Assembly (NCBI GenBank): GCA_001298545.1
Contig: LJCX01000021.1
Span: 124,001 to 188,000 of the forward strand
Source of the DNA: Actinobacteria bacterium OV320
GTDB taxonomy: Bacteria; Actinomycetota; Actinomycetes; Streptomycetales; Streptomycetaceae
DNA: 64,000 bases
Reading direction: 5' to 3'
Part shown: piece by piece, positions 1-8,399 of the stretch
Layout of the letters: the number at the start of each line of letters is the position of its first letter
How positions within the stretch are numbered: position 1 is the stretch's first letter
The notes under the pieces: generated by a model
What the model saw: the letters and a program-made list of their open reading frames with translations, nothing else
What the model was told of the DNA's origin: nothing
Database searches by the model: none
Program-made: the position numbers and the translations under genes

Positions 1-687
1 GTCGTGGCATCCCGCTTCGCGTCCGCGGCCAAGCTTGATCGCATCCGCGCGCTCGAAGCCGGTCTTGAGCTGGTGGACGGCGACTTCGAGATGGCTCGCG
101 AGCGGGCGGTGGCGGTCGCGCGGCACGAGGGCATCCGGCTGGTCGAGGACAGTCTGGACATCGAGACCTGTGAGGGCGCGGCGACCATCGGCCTGGAACT
201 GGTGGACAGGGCGCCGTCGTTCGACACGGTCCTGATCGCTCTCGGCGGCGGGGCGCTGGCCACCGGGGTGGGCCACGTGGTGAAGGCCTTGGCGCCCGAG
301 GTCGAGGTGGTCTGCATCCAGCCGCTGGGCGCACCGGCGATGACACACTCGTGGCGCCGACGGAGCGTCGTCACCACCGACTCGACCGACACCATCGCCG
401 ACGGTGTCGCCGGCCGACGCCCCATCCCGGCCGTCCTGGACGACCTGCTCCTGGTCGCCGACGACGCCGTCCTGGTCGAGGAGGCGTCGATCATCGCCGG
501 TATGAGGATGCTCCTGGACCACGCCGGCCTCGTCGTCGAACCGTCGGCCGCGCTCGGCATCGCGGCGATCCTCGAAAACCGTGACCGCTTCGCCGGCCGG
601 CACGTGGCCACCGTCGTGTGCGGCAGCAATGTCGACGTGGACGCCTATCGCCGCTGGGTCAATACGCCTTTCACGAGCAGGCCTTGA
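1..687 (+). CDS. PLP-dependent threonine/serine dehydratase family enzyme, C-terminal part
   Basis: The reading frame is already open at base 1, so the gene starts outside the window; the GTG at 4 is an internal valine. The visible 228 residues match the C-terminal two thirds of fold-type II PLP enzymes (threonine dehydratase/serine racemase group). The glycine-rich phosphate-binding loop LGGGALATGVG lies near residue 80, and a late VVCGSNVD segment resembles the usual C-terminal GGN strand. The Schiff-base lysine would lie upstream and cannot be checked. No regulatory ACT domain follows, so this would be a catabolic or biosynthetic-like short form. It ends convergently with the RNA-repair genes, 76 bases away. 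The exact substrate (threonine, serine or another amino acid) cannot be decided. Confidence 0.75.
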   Translation, partial: VVASRFASAAKLDRIRALEAGLELVDGDFEMARERAVAVARHEGIRLVEDSLDIETCEGAATIGLELVDRAPSFDTVLIALGGGALATGVGHVVKALAPEVEVVCIQPLGAPAMTHSWRRRSVVTTDSTDTIADGVAGRRPIPAVLDDLLLVADDAVLVEEASIIAGMRMLLDHAGLVVEPSAALGIAAILENRDRFAGRHVATVVCGSNVDVDAYRRWVNTPFTSRP

Positions 688-763
688 CGATTTTCCCCCC
701 GGATGCGCCGCCTTCGGCCTCCTGCTGAGGGTCGAGGATCTGTCGCGCGGCGGTCGTCGTACG

Positions 764-3667
764 TCAGCGCACGGTGGGGATCGCCCCGCCCTCGACCCGT
801 GTCACCTGGACGCCCGGCAGGCCGGTGCCCCATCGGCCGGCGATGCCCGCGAGCCGTTCCGCGTCGAGCGGTGTGTGCCCCAGCCCGATGGCGTAGCGCA
901 CGCTCGCGGCCCCCTCGGCGGATGCGGGCCCGGGGGCCAGGGGCCGGGGCCAGGCGTGCGCGTCCCGCACCCCCGCCTCCCGCAACGCCCTGAGCAGCGC
1001 GCGCATCCGTCCGCGTACGCGCCCGTTGAGCTCGTCGAAGGCTTCTTCCCCCTGCCGACGCGGGACTGTCACGACGGCCCAGGCCGCGTGCCGTCGGTGC
1101 AGGGGCGGCGGGCAGAGCAGCTCGGGCCAGGGATCCGTGCCGGACTCGGCCGCGCTCTCCACCGTCTCCCAGGCCCGGTAGAGCTCCTGACTCAGCAGGT
1201 CCCGGCCCTGCGGGCCGACCTGTTCGGTGCAGGAGCGCACGGGGGCGCTGGGCGTCAGCACGGTCACGGCCGCGTCGGTCCCGCGGCCCTCCGGGGCGAG
1301 ACCGACGGGCTCCCGCCAGTCCCACGCGGCCCAGGTGCCGAAGAACCGGCGCAGCAGATCGCCGGAGTCCACATGGTCCGGGGACCCACGGACCGTGAGA
1401 GCCGCAAGCACCGCCCAGGCCACTCCGGGCAGGCCGCCGAACGGCGCCCCGTCCAGGCCGCGCGCCCGCGCCCACGCCTTCACTCCTCGTGCCAGCACCA
1501 CGAATTGGTGCCGTCGGTGGACGCCCACGGCCGTCAGGAGAGCCTCCGCGTCGGAGACCGAGCTGAGCGCGATCGCCGCCTCTTCCCCCAGTTCGGCCCG
1601 CCGGGCCGGCGCGTCCTTTGCCGGTGTCGACCCCGTGGCCACGACCACCAGATCCACGTCGAGGCCGCCGAAGTGGAACCGCAGACCCGGCACGCGCGCG
1701 CCGACGACCTCGCGCATCCGCTCGACGCCCGGCAGCGCCGCCGCGACCCGCTCCCGTACGGCCGCGAGGTCCACGGCGCCGGGCAGCGCCGCGACGACGT
1801 CGACATCGGATCCGGCGAGCGCGCAGCCCATGCGCCGCGACCCCGCGAGACGGACGGCTCCCTCGCCGAGCGCGTCCGTCAGGCGCCGCACGACCTCCTC
1901 GGCCGCCGCGTCGTCCGGGGCGGGCCGGACGGCCGCGTCGGCGGCGGGGGCGGCCCAGTCCTCCCACCCGCGGTCGGGCCTGCCGAGGGCAGGCTCGGGA
2001 AGCCACCGCACCTCGCCGGTGCCGAGGGCGACCGTGGCCCGCGGCCGCATCGGTTCCTCGCCCCGCCGGGACAGCAGGACCAGTTCGCCGATCCGCGCGG
2101 TCATCGGGGAGAGACGGGCCGCGCAGTCGACGACGACGGCCCGCGGGTCGGCGGTCCGGCCGAGGCTCAGGTGCGGGGTGAAGCCGTCGTGGCGTCCACG
2201 GCAGCGCGGGAAGCGCCGCACGAGTGCCTGCCACAGCTCCGCCCACGGCGTGTCGTCCTCGGCCGCGGGGTCCAGCCACACCGTGGCGCCGTCCCGGTGG
2301 CCGAAGGTGTGCAGTCCCTCCAGCCGTGCCGTGAACGGCGCGACCTGCGCGGCCGCCGTGGCCAGCAGCGGGGCCGCGCGCTCGAAGTCCGACTCGGGCA
2401 CGAACCCGAACAGCACATTCACGTGCGGCGGCCAGCGCCGGATCTGCACGTCGTGATCGCGGCGCACGTCCTGGAGCGCAGGCCACAGTGCGCGTGGAGG
2501 GACCCACGCCAGTGCCGTACGGGGTGTCGGCGCGACGTCGAGCACGTCGACCGGCGCGTCGGCACCGCAGTGCAGGTCGGCGGCGACCCCGTAGTGGTCG
2601 GAGACGAACAGCCCCGAAGGGGTGGGCGTGTCGCCCAGCAGCGCCGCCCCGGTGACGCGCGGACCGTCGCCGGGGCGGACGAAGACACGGTCGAGACGCG
2701 AGACGCGGCCCGACAGCGACGAGACCGCGGCCAGCGGATTGACGCCGGGATCGAAGGTCGGCGTGTGATCGTGCGGCCCGTGCGCCTCCGTCCAGGCGTC
2801 GCGCATGCCGAGCGTGCGCGCCGGGCCGGGGCCTCCGTCGTTGAAGTCGCCGACCAGGACCAGGCCACCCGCCACCCCGGCCAGCCCCTCGGCGAGCCGG
2901 GTCAGCTCCGCGCCACGCCGGGCCGGCCCGTCCTCGGAGTGGTCGCTCGTCAGATGGGTGGCGGCCACGGTCAGCGGTCCGGACACCGTGTCCACGACGA
3001 CGGCGGTGACGGCCTTGTGGTGGCCGAGGACATGCAGGGCCGCCTCCCGCACCGGCAGCCGGCTGAGCAGGAGGAGACCGCAGTCGTCGACGTCCTTCCC
3101 GTAGGGGTCGGCGCCGACGGTGTAGTGGGCCCGTACCCACGCGGCGTCCAGCAGCATGGCCAGCAGCCCCGCCTCGACCTCCTGGAGGGCGATGACGTCC
3201 GCGTCGGCGCGTTCGAGCGCCTCCAGCAGCAGCGGGCGGCGCAGGGCGGTGTCGATGCGGTCGCTGTCGTAGCGGTCCCACAGGGTGTTCCAGGTCAACA
3301 CCCGTACCCGGTCCCGCCCCGTCTCCCCCTGGGCGGACGCCGCGGGCGTCCAACGGCCGGCGGACGCGTCCCACGCGTGCGGCGAGCGTGCCGTGAAGAA
3401 GGGCGCCCGCAGCCGCCGCGCCTCGCGCACCCGGCCGGCGCCGGACGCGTCGACGCGGTCCACGCCCGTGGCGCGGTCCCACACGACCTCGCCGTCCGCC
3501 TCCACGAACAGCACCCGGTGCCACGGGATCTCGCCGCCCGGCACGAACGTCGGCAGCGGCACCCGCTTGGGCGCCGCGCCGCGCTGGTTGATGCCCAGCA
3601 CGAACCGCGCGGGGTCGAAGCGGGGGTCCCAGCGCACGCGGTGATAGATCTCCTCGCTGGTACGCAT
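764..3667 (-). CDS. Four-domain RNA repair protein: MJ1316 - EEP nuclease/phosphatase - 2H phosphoesterase - poly(A)-polymerase-like nucleotidyltransferase
   Basis: The 967-residue protein carries four modules. Residues 3-75 resemble the MJ1316 (former DUF504) domain, proposed to recognise cyclic RNA ends. Residues 120-375 are an endonuclease/exonuclease/phosphatase fold with all expected catalytic residues: N127, E163, D274, N276, H358. Residues 395-560 are a 2H phosphoesterase with H415-V-N and H499-L-S. Residues 590-960 are a nucleotidyltransferase with AGSRRMG, S620-D-V-D623 and a third acidic pair D670-V-D672, followed by a segment LLRRFFGTWAAWDW typical of eukaryote-type poly(A) polymerases and a final RNA-binding-like region. 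The ATG overlaps the stop of the upstream ligase-kinase gene as TGATG, so the two are translationally coupled. Together they supply end recognition, cyclic-phosphate opening, trimming, tailing, kinase and ligation. The RNA substrate and trigger are unknown. Confidence 0.88.
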   Translation of the reverse strand: MRTSEEIYHRVRWDPRFDPARFVLGINQRGAAPKRVPLPTFVPGGEIPWHRVLFVEADGEVVWDRATGVDRVDASGAGRVREARRLRAPFFTARSPHAWDASAGRWTPAASAQGETGRDRVRVLTWNTLWDRYDSDRIDTALRRPLLLEALERADADVIALQEVEAGLLAMLLDAAWVRAHYTVGADPYGKDVDDCGLLLLSRLPVREAALHVLGHHKAVTAVVVDTVSGPLTVAATHLTSDHSEDGPARRGAELTRLAEGLAGVAGGLVLVGDFNDGGPGPARTLGMRDAWTEAHGPHDHTPTFDPGVNPLAAVSSLSGRVSRLDRVFVRPGDGPRVTGAALLGDTPTPSGLFVSDHYGVAADLHCGADAPVDVLDVAPTPRTALAWVPPRALWPALQDVRRDHDVQIRRWPPHVNVLFGFVPESDFERAAPLLATAAAQVAPFTARLEGLHTFGHRDGATVWLDPAAEDDTPWAELWQALVRRFPRCRGRHDGFTPHLSLGRTADPRAVVVDCAARLSPMTARIGELVLLSRRGEEPMRPRATVALGTGEVRWLPEPALGRPDRGWEDWAAPAADAAVRPAPDDAAAEEVVRRLTDALGEGAVRLAGSRRMGCALAGSDVDVVAALPGAVDLAAVRERVAAALPGVERMREVVGARVPGLRFHFGGLDVDLVVVATGSTPAKDAPARRAELGEEAAIALSSVSDAEALLTAVGVHRRHQFVVLARGVKAWARARGLDGAPFGGLPGVAWAVLAALTVRGSPDHVDSGDLLRRFFGTWAAWDWREPVGLAPEGRGTDAAVTVLTPSAPVRSCTEQVGPQGRDLLSQELYRAWETVESAAESGTDPWPELLCPPPLHRRHAAWAVVTVPRRQGEEAFDELNGRVRGRMRALLRALREAGVRDAHAWPRPLAPGPASAEGAASVRYAIGLGHTPLDAERLAGIAGRWGTGLPGVQVTRVEGGAIPTVR

Positions 3668-5403
3668 CACACGTCCTCCCCGTCCAGTGTGCCGTCGTCG
3701 AGTGTGCCGTCGCGGTCCTGCACCGTCCCGTCCGCACCCACGTACCAGGTGCGGTGCGCCTGACCGGGATACGGCGGCACGAACCGGCGCAATTGGCCCG
3801 CGAGCACGTCCGCCGGCACCGGATGGGCGCGCGTGGCGTTGCGGCGCAGCAGCTCGTCCTCGTCGGCGAGCACCACGGCGTGCGTGACCAGCGCGTCCCG
3901 GCGACGCGCCACGGCGTGCACCAGGGACCGCTGGTGCGGGTTGAGCGACGTGGCGTCCCACACCACCGTGCCACCGGCGCCGAGCGCTGCGTCCAGCCGC
4001 TCCAGTCCCTCCCGCAGCACCTCCCCGTTGGCCTTCTGATCCGCCCGCGAACCGCGCGCCGCACGCAGTCCGTCCAGTTCGACGCGCGCCGAAACGTCGG
4101 TCAGCCGCGCCGCGCAGGTGCTCTTGCCGCTGCCCGACGGCCCCACGAGGTGCACCAGCCGCGGAAAGTCCCCGCTCCGCCACCGCCACGTCGCCGCGAC
4201 GGCCTCCTCCACCGTCGAGACCCGCCCCTGCGCGTACAGCTCCCGTGCCTCCGCCCAGCACCGGTCCCCGGCCGCGCCGCCGATCGCTTCCCCCGCCAGG
4301 GCCCGGCGCAGCCCGGACCGCAGCGGCCCGAGCGGCCGCTCGCCGAGCAGCCCGGCCTCCTCGGCGTGCAGAGCCGACCACTGCGCCTGCTCCCGCGCCT
4401 GCTCGTCCCGCGCGACCGCCCCCGCCACGGCGTGCAGCACCCCCAGGTCGGCGGCGAACGACATGCGCACGAGTCCGGCCCGGCGCTCCGCGTCCGGGTA
4501 CGGCCGGTGCACGGCGCCATGCAGTCCCACCAGGTCGGCGACCCGCCTCGCGAGCGGCACGCCCAGGGACCCGGCGGCGCGGCTCATCAGCCACGGCCGT
4601 CGCGTGCGGTGCAGCAGCGCGGCGAGCACCCCCGCGAGCCGCGCCTCGCCGCTCCGGCCCAGCGTGTCCAGCCGCGCACCCACCTCGGCGGCGGCGTCCG
4701 CGTCGCCGTCCGCCACGCCCACGACCCCGCCCAGCGCCTCCGCGTCCGGCGCCGCCCCGGACCGCACGGCCCACAGCGCGGCCGCGGGTCCCAGCCCGTT
4801 GGCGACGACCGCCGCGTGCATCCAGTGCGTCCCCGTCGTGACATGCCCGGGCCGCACCCACTTGGCGACCCGCCCGGCGAAGTCCGCCCGCGCGAAGCCC
4901 TCGGCGGTGCGTACGACGTAACCCTCCTGCCGCCCGGTCTCCACCCGCAGCCGCCGCAGCGCCCGCTCGTCGAACGCCCCCCGCCACAGCACCGGCGGCG
5001 CCGGCACGCCCAGCCCCCGCAGGAACCGCACGGTCTCGTCCCAGCCCAGGCACCGGTCACGCTCGTCCCACACGGAGAACCCGTAGAAGTAGCTGTCCAG
5101 GTCGTCGTACGGGATCGAGTGCCGCGCGTACAGGTTCTCTCCGCACACCCGCCACCCCACAGGTATCCGCGCCCCCACCCGCCCCTGCAGGGCCTTGACC
5201 CACGCTCGCGACGGATGGTGCGCGGAGTCCAGCGAGCGGGCATGCAGCCCGTCCGCGTACAGCGTGGTGTTCTCCCCGTCGAGCTTCTCGGTGACGACGA
5301 TCTCCCGCCCCACGAACCCGCCCAGCCCACCGGCCCGCACATCGTCCGCGGAAAAGCCCGGTGACCAGGGCACATGAGGGGTTCGGGGGTAGGAGGCGCG
5401 CAT
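3667..5403 (-). CDS. RNA ligase - polynucleotide kinase fusion
   Basis: The 578-residue protein begins with an ATP-dependent RNA ligase domain of the T4 Rnl/Rnl2-like superfamily. Motif I is E-K40-L-D-G-E-N, a later segment LDSYFYGFSVWD fits motif III, motif IV is E160-G-Y-V-V-R and motif V is A-K181-W-V-R. The C-terminal third holds a P-loop GPSGSGK427S and WDATSLNPHQR, as in T4 Pnkp/AAA-type polynucleotide kinases. The expected role is to phosphorylate 5'-OH RNA ends and seal them to 3'-OH ends. The start is placed at 5403 because a TATAGT box lies 7 bases upstream, so the mRNA would begin at the ATG without a leader; homology also starts right there. It is first in a two-gene operon and overlaps the next gene by one base. 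Confidence 0.9.
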   Translation of the reverse strand: MRASYPRTPHVPWSPGFSADDVRAGGLGGFVGREIVVTEKLDGENTTLYADGLHARSLDSAHHPSRAWVKALQGRVGARIPVGWRVCGENLYARHSIPYDDLDSYFYGFSVWDERDRCLGWDETVRFLRGLGVPAPPVLWRGAFDERALRRLRVETGRQEGYVVRTAEGFARADFAGRVAKWVRPGHVTTGTHWMHAAVVANGLGPAAALWAVRSGAAPDAEALGGVVGVADGDADAAAEVGARLDTLGRSGEARLAGVLAALLHRTRRPWLMSRAAGSLGVPLARRVADLVGLHGAVHRPYPDAERRAGLVRMSFAADLGVLHAVAGAVARDEQAREQAQWSALHAEEAGLLGERPLGPLRSGLRRALAGEAIGGAAGDRCWAEARELYAQGRVSTVEEAVAATWRWRSGDFPRLVHLVGPSGSGKSTCAARLTDVSARVELDGLRAARGSRADQKANGEVLREGLERLDAALGAGGTVVWDATSLNPHQRSLVHAVARRRDALVTHAVVLADEDELLRRNATRAHPVPADVLAGQLRRFVPPYPGQAHRTWYVGADGTVQDRDGTLDDGTLDGEDV

Positions 5404-5410
5404 GGCCGCC

Positions 5411-5441
5411 ACTATAGGAGCGCGGAAACGACCTGCTCCAA
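5411..5441 (-). promoter_or_regulatory. Promoter of the RNA-repair operon (leaderless type)
   Basis: On the minus strand TTGGAG (5441-5436) and TATAGT (5416-5411) are separated by 19 bases. The -10 box is 7 bases before the ATG at 5403, so the predicted transcript starts at or next to the start codon, and no Shine-Dalgarno sequence is present. This is inference from spacing only. Confidence 0.5.
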
Positions 5442-5639
5442 CGCATATTCTGCAGAGCCTCGTTGAAGAAGAGGGGGCAGACCAGTGAGATCCACCGGGC
5501 CCGGAGGGTCCTTCTGCCCCCTCCAGATGATGCCAGGCCAGTACGTCAGTGCCGCGATCCCGTCCACCGTCAGCGTGCGGTTGGCAATCCAGATGTCCGC
5601 ACTCGCCCACCGGTCGACAGAGCATTCTTCCCCGACCAG

Positions 5640-5800
5640 GCAAACGTTGGCTGACGCGGCACTACTGGAGATCGAGGACAACCTCCTCGATCACATCACC
5701 GAAGCTGAGCGGCAAGGCCGGCTCGGAGAAATCGAAGCCGCACACGCGGTACCAGCGGGCCGACGACCCCCGGCAACGCTCGCGCGGGGCACGCTGTGGA
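5640..5800 (+). pseudogene. Remnant: IS630-like terminus joined to a recombinase tail fragment
   Basis: Bases 5644-5664 read ACGTTGGCTGACGCGGCACTA, close to the left terminus of the IS630 element at 12190-12213. Directly after it a frame translates to residues such as IEDNLLDHITEAERQGRLGEI, which resembles the C-terminal helix of actinobacterial tyrosine recombinases and then loses similarity. It has no start and no intact domain. The rest of 5404-5901 shows no gene I can support. The family call for the protein piece is from memory of the motif and is weak. Confidence 0.3.
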
Positions 5801-5901
5801 GGAACATGCGTGCCGCTGTCGATCCAGCCCCGTCCCGTTCGACATCCTGGTGGAGGACGCATCGCCCAATGAGGATGCGACAGGACCTGAGGAGGGAACT
5901 C

Positions 5902-6549
5902 ATGGACCAGCTGCTGCGCGTGCAGAACTTCACGGTCTCCAGCGATGGTGTCGCCGCCGGCGAGGACCAGAGCCTGGAGCGGCCATTCGGCCACCACATC
6001 GATCCGGGAAAGCTCTTCGCCTGGGCCGGCGCCACGGCGAGCTGGCCCAACCGCACCGAGCCCGGAGGAAGCCGGGGCCTGGACGACTATTTCACCCGGG
6101 ACTTCAGCCACGATATCGGCGCCGAGATCATGGGCCGCAACAAGTTCGGGCCCCAGCGCGGCCCGTGGCACGACCACGAATGGCGCGGCTGGTGGGGTGA
6201 CGAACCGCCCTTCCACACGCCGGTGTTCGTCCTGACCCACCACAAGCGTCCATCCTTCACGCTCGGCGACACCACATTCCATTTCGTGGACGGCGACCCC
6301 GCCACCGTTCTGGCGCAGGCGCAGGAAGCCGCGCAGGGCATGGACGTCCGGCTCGGCGGCGGCGTGAGCACCATCCGGGAGTTCCTCGACGCCGACCTTG
6401 TCGACACCCTCCATGTGGTCGTCGCACCGGTGAAACTCGGATCCGGGCTGCGCCTGTGGGACTCGCCCGACCAGCTGCTGGACCGGTTCCACATGGAGGT
6501 CGTGCCCAGCCCGAGCGGTGTGACGCACCACCTCTTCTGGCGCAGATGA
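5902..6549 (+). CDS. Dihydrofolate reductase/RibD C-terminal family reductase
   Basis: A 215-residue protein of the RibD C-terminal (DHFR-like) superfamily. It shows AEIMGRNKFGP, RPSFTLGDTTFHFVDGD and DVRLGGGVSTIREFL, the last being the NADP(H)-binding GGG segment of the family, and ends THHLFWRR as stand-alone members do. The ATG at 5902 is chosen because GGAGGG lies 6 bases upstream; the longer upstream open frame has no family similarity. Such proteins are cytosolic NADPH-dependent reductases of unknown substrate, frequent in Streptomyces. It appears to be a single-gene unit and converges with the HEAT-like gene. Confidence 0.85.
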   Translation: MDQLLRVQNFTVSSDGVAAGEDQSLERPFGHHIDPGKLFAWAGATASWPNRTEPGGSRGLDDYFTRDFSHDIGAEIMGRNKFGPQRGPWHDHEWRGWWGDEPPFHTPVFVLTHHKRPSFTLGDTTFHFVDGDPATVLAQAQEAAQGMDVRLGGGVSTIREFLDADLVDTLHVVVAPVKLGSGLRLWDSPDQLLDRFHMEVVPSPSGVTHHLFWRR

Positions 6550-6734
6550 CACACGAGACGACCCGGGACCTCAATACGGTGGCGAACCACACCCGGGTAC
6601 GCCCCGCCCGCGCCGGGATGATGCGTCGACCGGGCCCTCGGCACGGTTTGGCCGGCCTGCGCCTCGTCTGCTCGCCCGCAGCCCAGGTGCGGTGGTCTCA
6701 TGCATCTGCTCGGTGGTCGCCGCGGGGGGACATG

Positions 6735-7667
6735 TCATAGGCCGAGCTGCCGCAGCGCGAGTGCGACGTGGCCTCGGAGGGAGCGGTCCCATCCCGGCAG
6801 GGCGCCGGCGACCTCCGCGTCGTCGGCGTGGACCAGGACGGTCAGTGCCTCGTCCGGCAGGGCCGTCGTCTGCCGGCGGGCGAGTGCGACTGCGGCGGTC
6901 ACCTGCACTGCTTCGTCTGTGGACGCCAGACATGCGGTGAGCGCCGCGAGTTCGCCGGAGTTGGGAGGGCCAGGGAGGAACGCCAGGGCGAGATTCGCCG
7001 ACGCACGGGCGGTGCACCTGCTGAACCCCACGCCGGCCAGCGCGGTCGCGAGTCCGGGGACCGCGGGGAACCAGGCCAGCAGTGCCGCCGCACGACTGGC
7101 CACGGCAGGCTCGGCAGCCTCCAGCCAGGTCAGGAACGAAGGCGCGTGGCGCTCGGCCGCGCGGTAGGCGTCGGCGGCCCAGCGCACGGCCACGGCATCG
7201 GCGACGTCGGCGACGGAATCGGGGTCCGGGTCCTCGTCCTCGAACAGCACGCGGAGCACCGCGGCCTCGTCCGACGGGCCGACCCGTTCGGCCCCGGCGA
7301 AGGCACGCACGGGGTCGAAGGGCAGGACATCGTCGCGCAGGTCACCGAGGGCGACAGCATGCAGCAGGTGCACGACTGTCGCCCGATCAGGTGTCGTGGG
7401 AGTGTCCGCGAGCACAACCAGGGGAGCCACTACGTGAGCGCTCGCCGGCCACCGGGTGCCCTGGTGGTAGACATTCCCGCTCAGAGCCGACACGGCCGCA
7501 CCGCGCACGAGGGGATCGGCGCTGGACAACGCGGCCAGCTGGCCGGGACGTCCTCCGCCCGACCGTAGGCGTGGTAGAGGCAAGCCCAGTCGGGCCAGGA
7601 GGAACTGCTCACAGGCCCGGACCCTACGCCTCTCGGTGGACTGGCTGGCCACGACGCCCGCGCCCAC
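6735..7667 (-). CDS. HEAT-repeat-like protein of unknown function
   Basis: An alanine/leucine-rich protein of up to 310 residues in which helical units recur, for example LSSADPLVRGAAVSAL, EAAEPAVASRAAALLAW and ASTDEAVQVTAAVALA, each with the pattern of a HEAT/armadillo helix pair. These folds serve as protein-binding scaffolds and no catalytic motif is visible. The start is uncertain: the GTG at 7667 gives the longest frame, but the first 35 residues look unlike the helical repeats, so translation may begin later. It converges with the RibD-type gene. No function can be assigned from context. Confidence 0.6.
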   Translation of the reverse strand: MGAGVVASQSTERRRVRACEQFLLARLGLPLPRLRSGGGRPGQLAALSSADPLVRGAAVSALSGNVYHQGTRWPASAHVVAPLVVLADTPTTPDRATVVHLLHAVALGDLRDDVLPFDPVRAFAGAERVGPSDEAAVLRVLFEDEDPDPDSVADVADAVAVRWAADAYRAAERHAPSFLTWLEAAEPAVASRAAALLAWFPAVPGLATALAGVGFSRCTARASANLALAFLPGPPNSGELAALTACLASTDEAVQVTAAVALARRQTTALPDEALTVLVHADDAEVAGALPGWDRSLRGHVALALRQLGL

Positions 7668-8331
7668 GGCTGTCGGCGGCCTGAAGCTTCATCACCCGCT
7701 GAACGAGCACCGGTTACAGGTGTGCCGTCTCAGCGGGTTGGTACCCCGCGGCCGCGATCAACGACAGTGCAGCGGACGGCCTCTGCCGGCAGGGTTCACC
7801 GCCCGCTTCCGCGAAGCCGACGCCGATTCCGGGCCGTCCTGGGCCTGAGCGGGTGGGAATGGCGGTTCGCATGGCGAGTGGTGAGGCGAGTTGCCTAGGC
7901 TGCCTCGGCATGAAGGGGCGGCCATCGGGGCCCGCCTCGCGGTGATGGGTGCGGATACGTTCGTTGGTGCGCGGCGCCCCGTGGTCCGATGAGAACGCCG
8001 AACCGACCTTTGTGGCCTCATCTGCTGGCGGTCACGGTCTCGAGTCCAGCGATACGACAGGCGCACTCGTCGGATACGAGGCGACTGCGCTGGGCGCAGT
8101 CCTCAACGAATTTCTCTGACCGGCAGTTGGGCAGTTGAGCTGTTGCTTACCAATCGCGGGTGGCGATCAGCGTGGTGTTCGACCTCGATGCCGACCATGA
8201 GTCGAGTCCTGCCGCACGGCACCCGCTACTGCAGTAGGGGCTGACGGGCTGACCTGCAGTTGCCGGCCTCCTCGGTGGAGACTTGATCGTCGACACCGGT
8301 GTCCGGCCACGCCTCGGCGGGCACACGGAAA
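7668..8331. other. Long intergenic stretch without a supportable gene
   Basis: No frame here has both family similarity and a ribosome-binding site. One short frame ending at 8120 gives a protein-like tail (residues ALVGYEATALGAVLNEFL before the stop) and could be the end of a decayed gene, but I cannot recognise it. No tRNA, attachment site or riboswitch was seen. Confidence 0.4.
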
Positions 8332-8360
8332 GGGGCCGCCTGCTTGCCGCGGGCGGCCCC
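8332..8360 (-). terminator. Rho-independent-like hairpin after the C5-epimerase gene
   Basis: GGGGCCGCC at 8332-8340 and GGCGGCCCC at 8352-8360 pair perfectly over 9 bases around an 11-base loop, about 40 bases past the stop codon of the minus-strand gene. No U-tract follows, which is common in Streptomyces. Confidence 0.6.
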
Positions 8361-8399
8361 TGGTCTGCTTCCGGTATTTCGGTGTCCGGTCGTGGCCGG

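Noticed and set aside
581..3763. A 1060-codon open frame on the plus strand opposite the RNA-repair genes
   Set aside because: It is antisense to genes with complete motifs, is dominated by Arg/Pro/Gly, and has no family pattern; GC-rich codon bias leaves opposite frames open.
3668..5053. N-terminal extension of the four-domain repair protein into the ligase gene
   Set aside because: The extension overlaps the ligase-kinase in another frame and is Arg/Gly/Ala filler; the ATG at 3667 starts the MJ1316 domain and forms the TGATG overlap.
5404..5643. An 80-residue N-terminal extension of the ligase-kinase
   Set aside because: It has no similarity to ligases and would cross the predicted promoter; the motif I lysine sits at a normal distance from the ATG at 5403.
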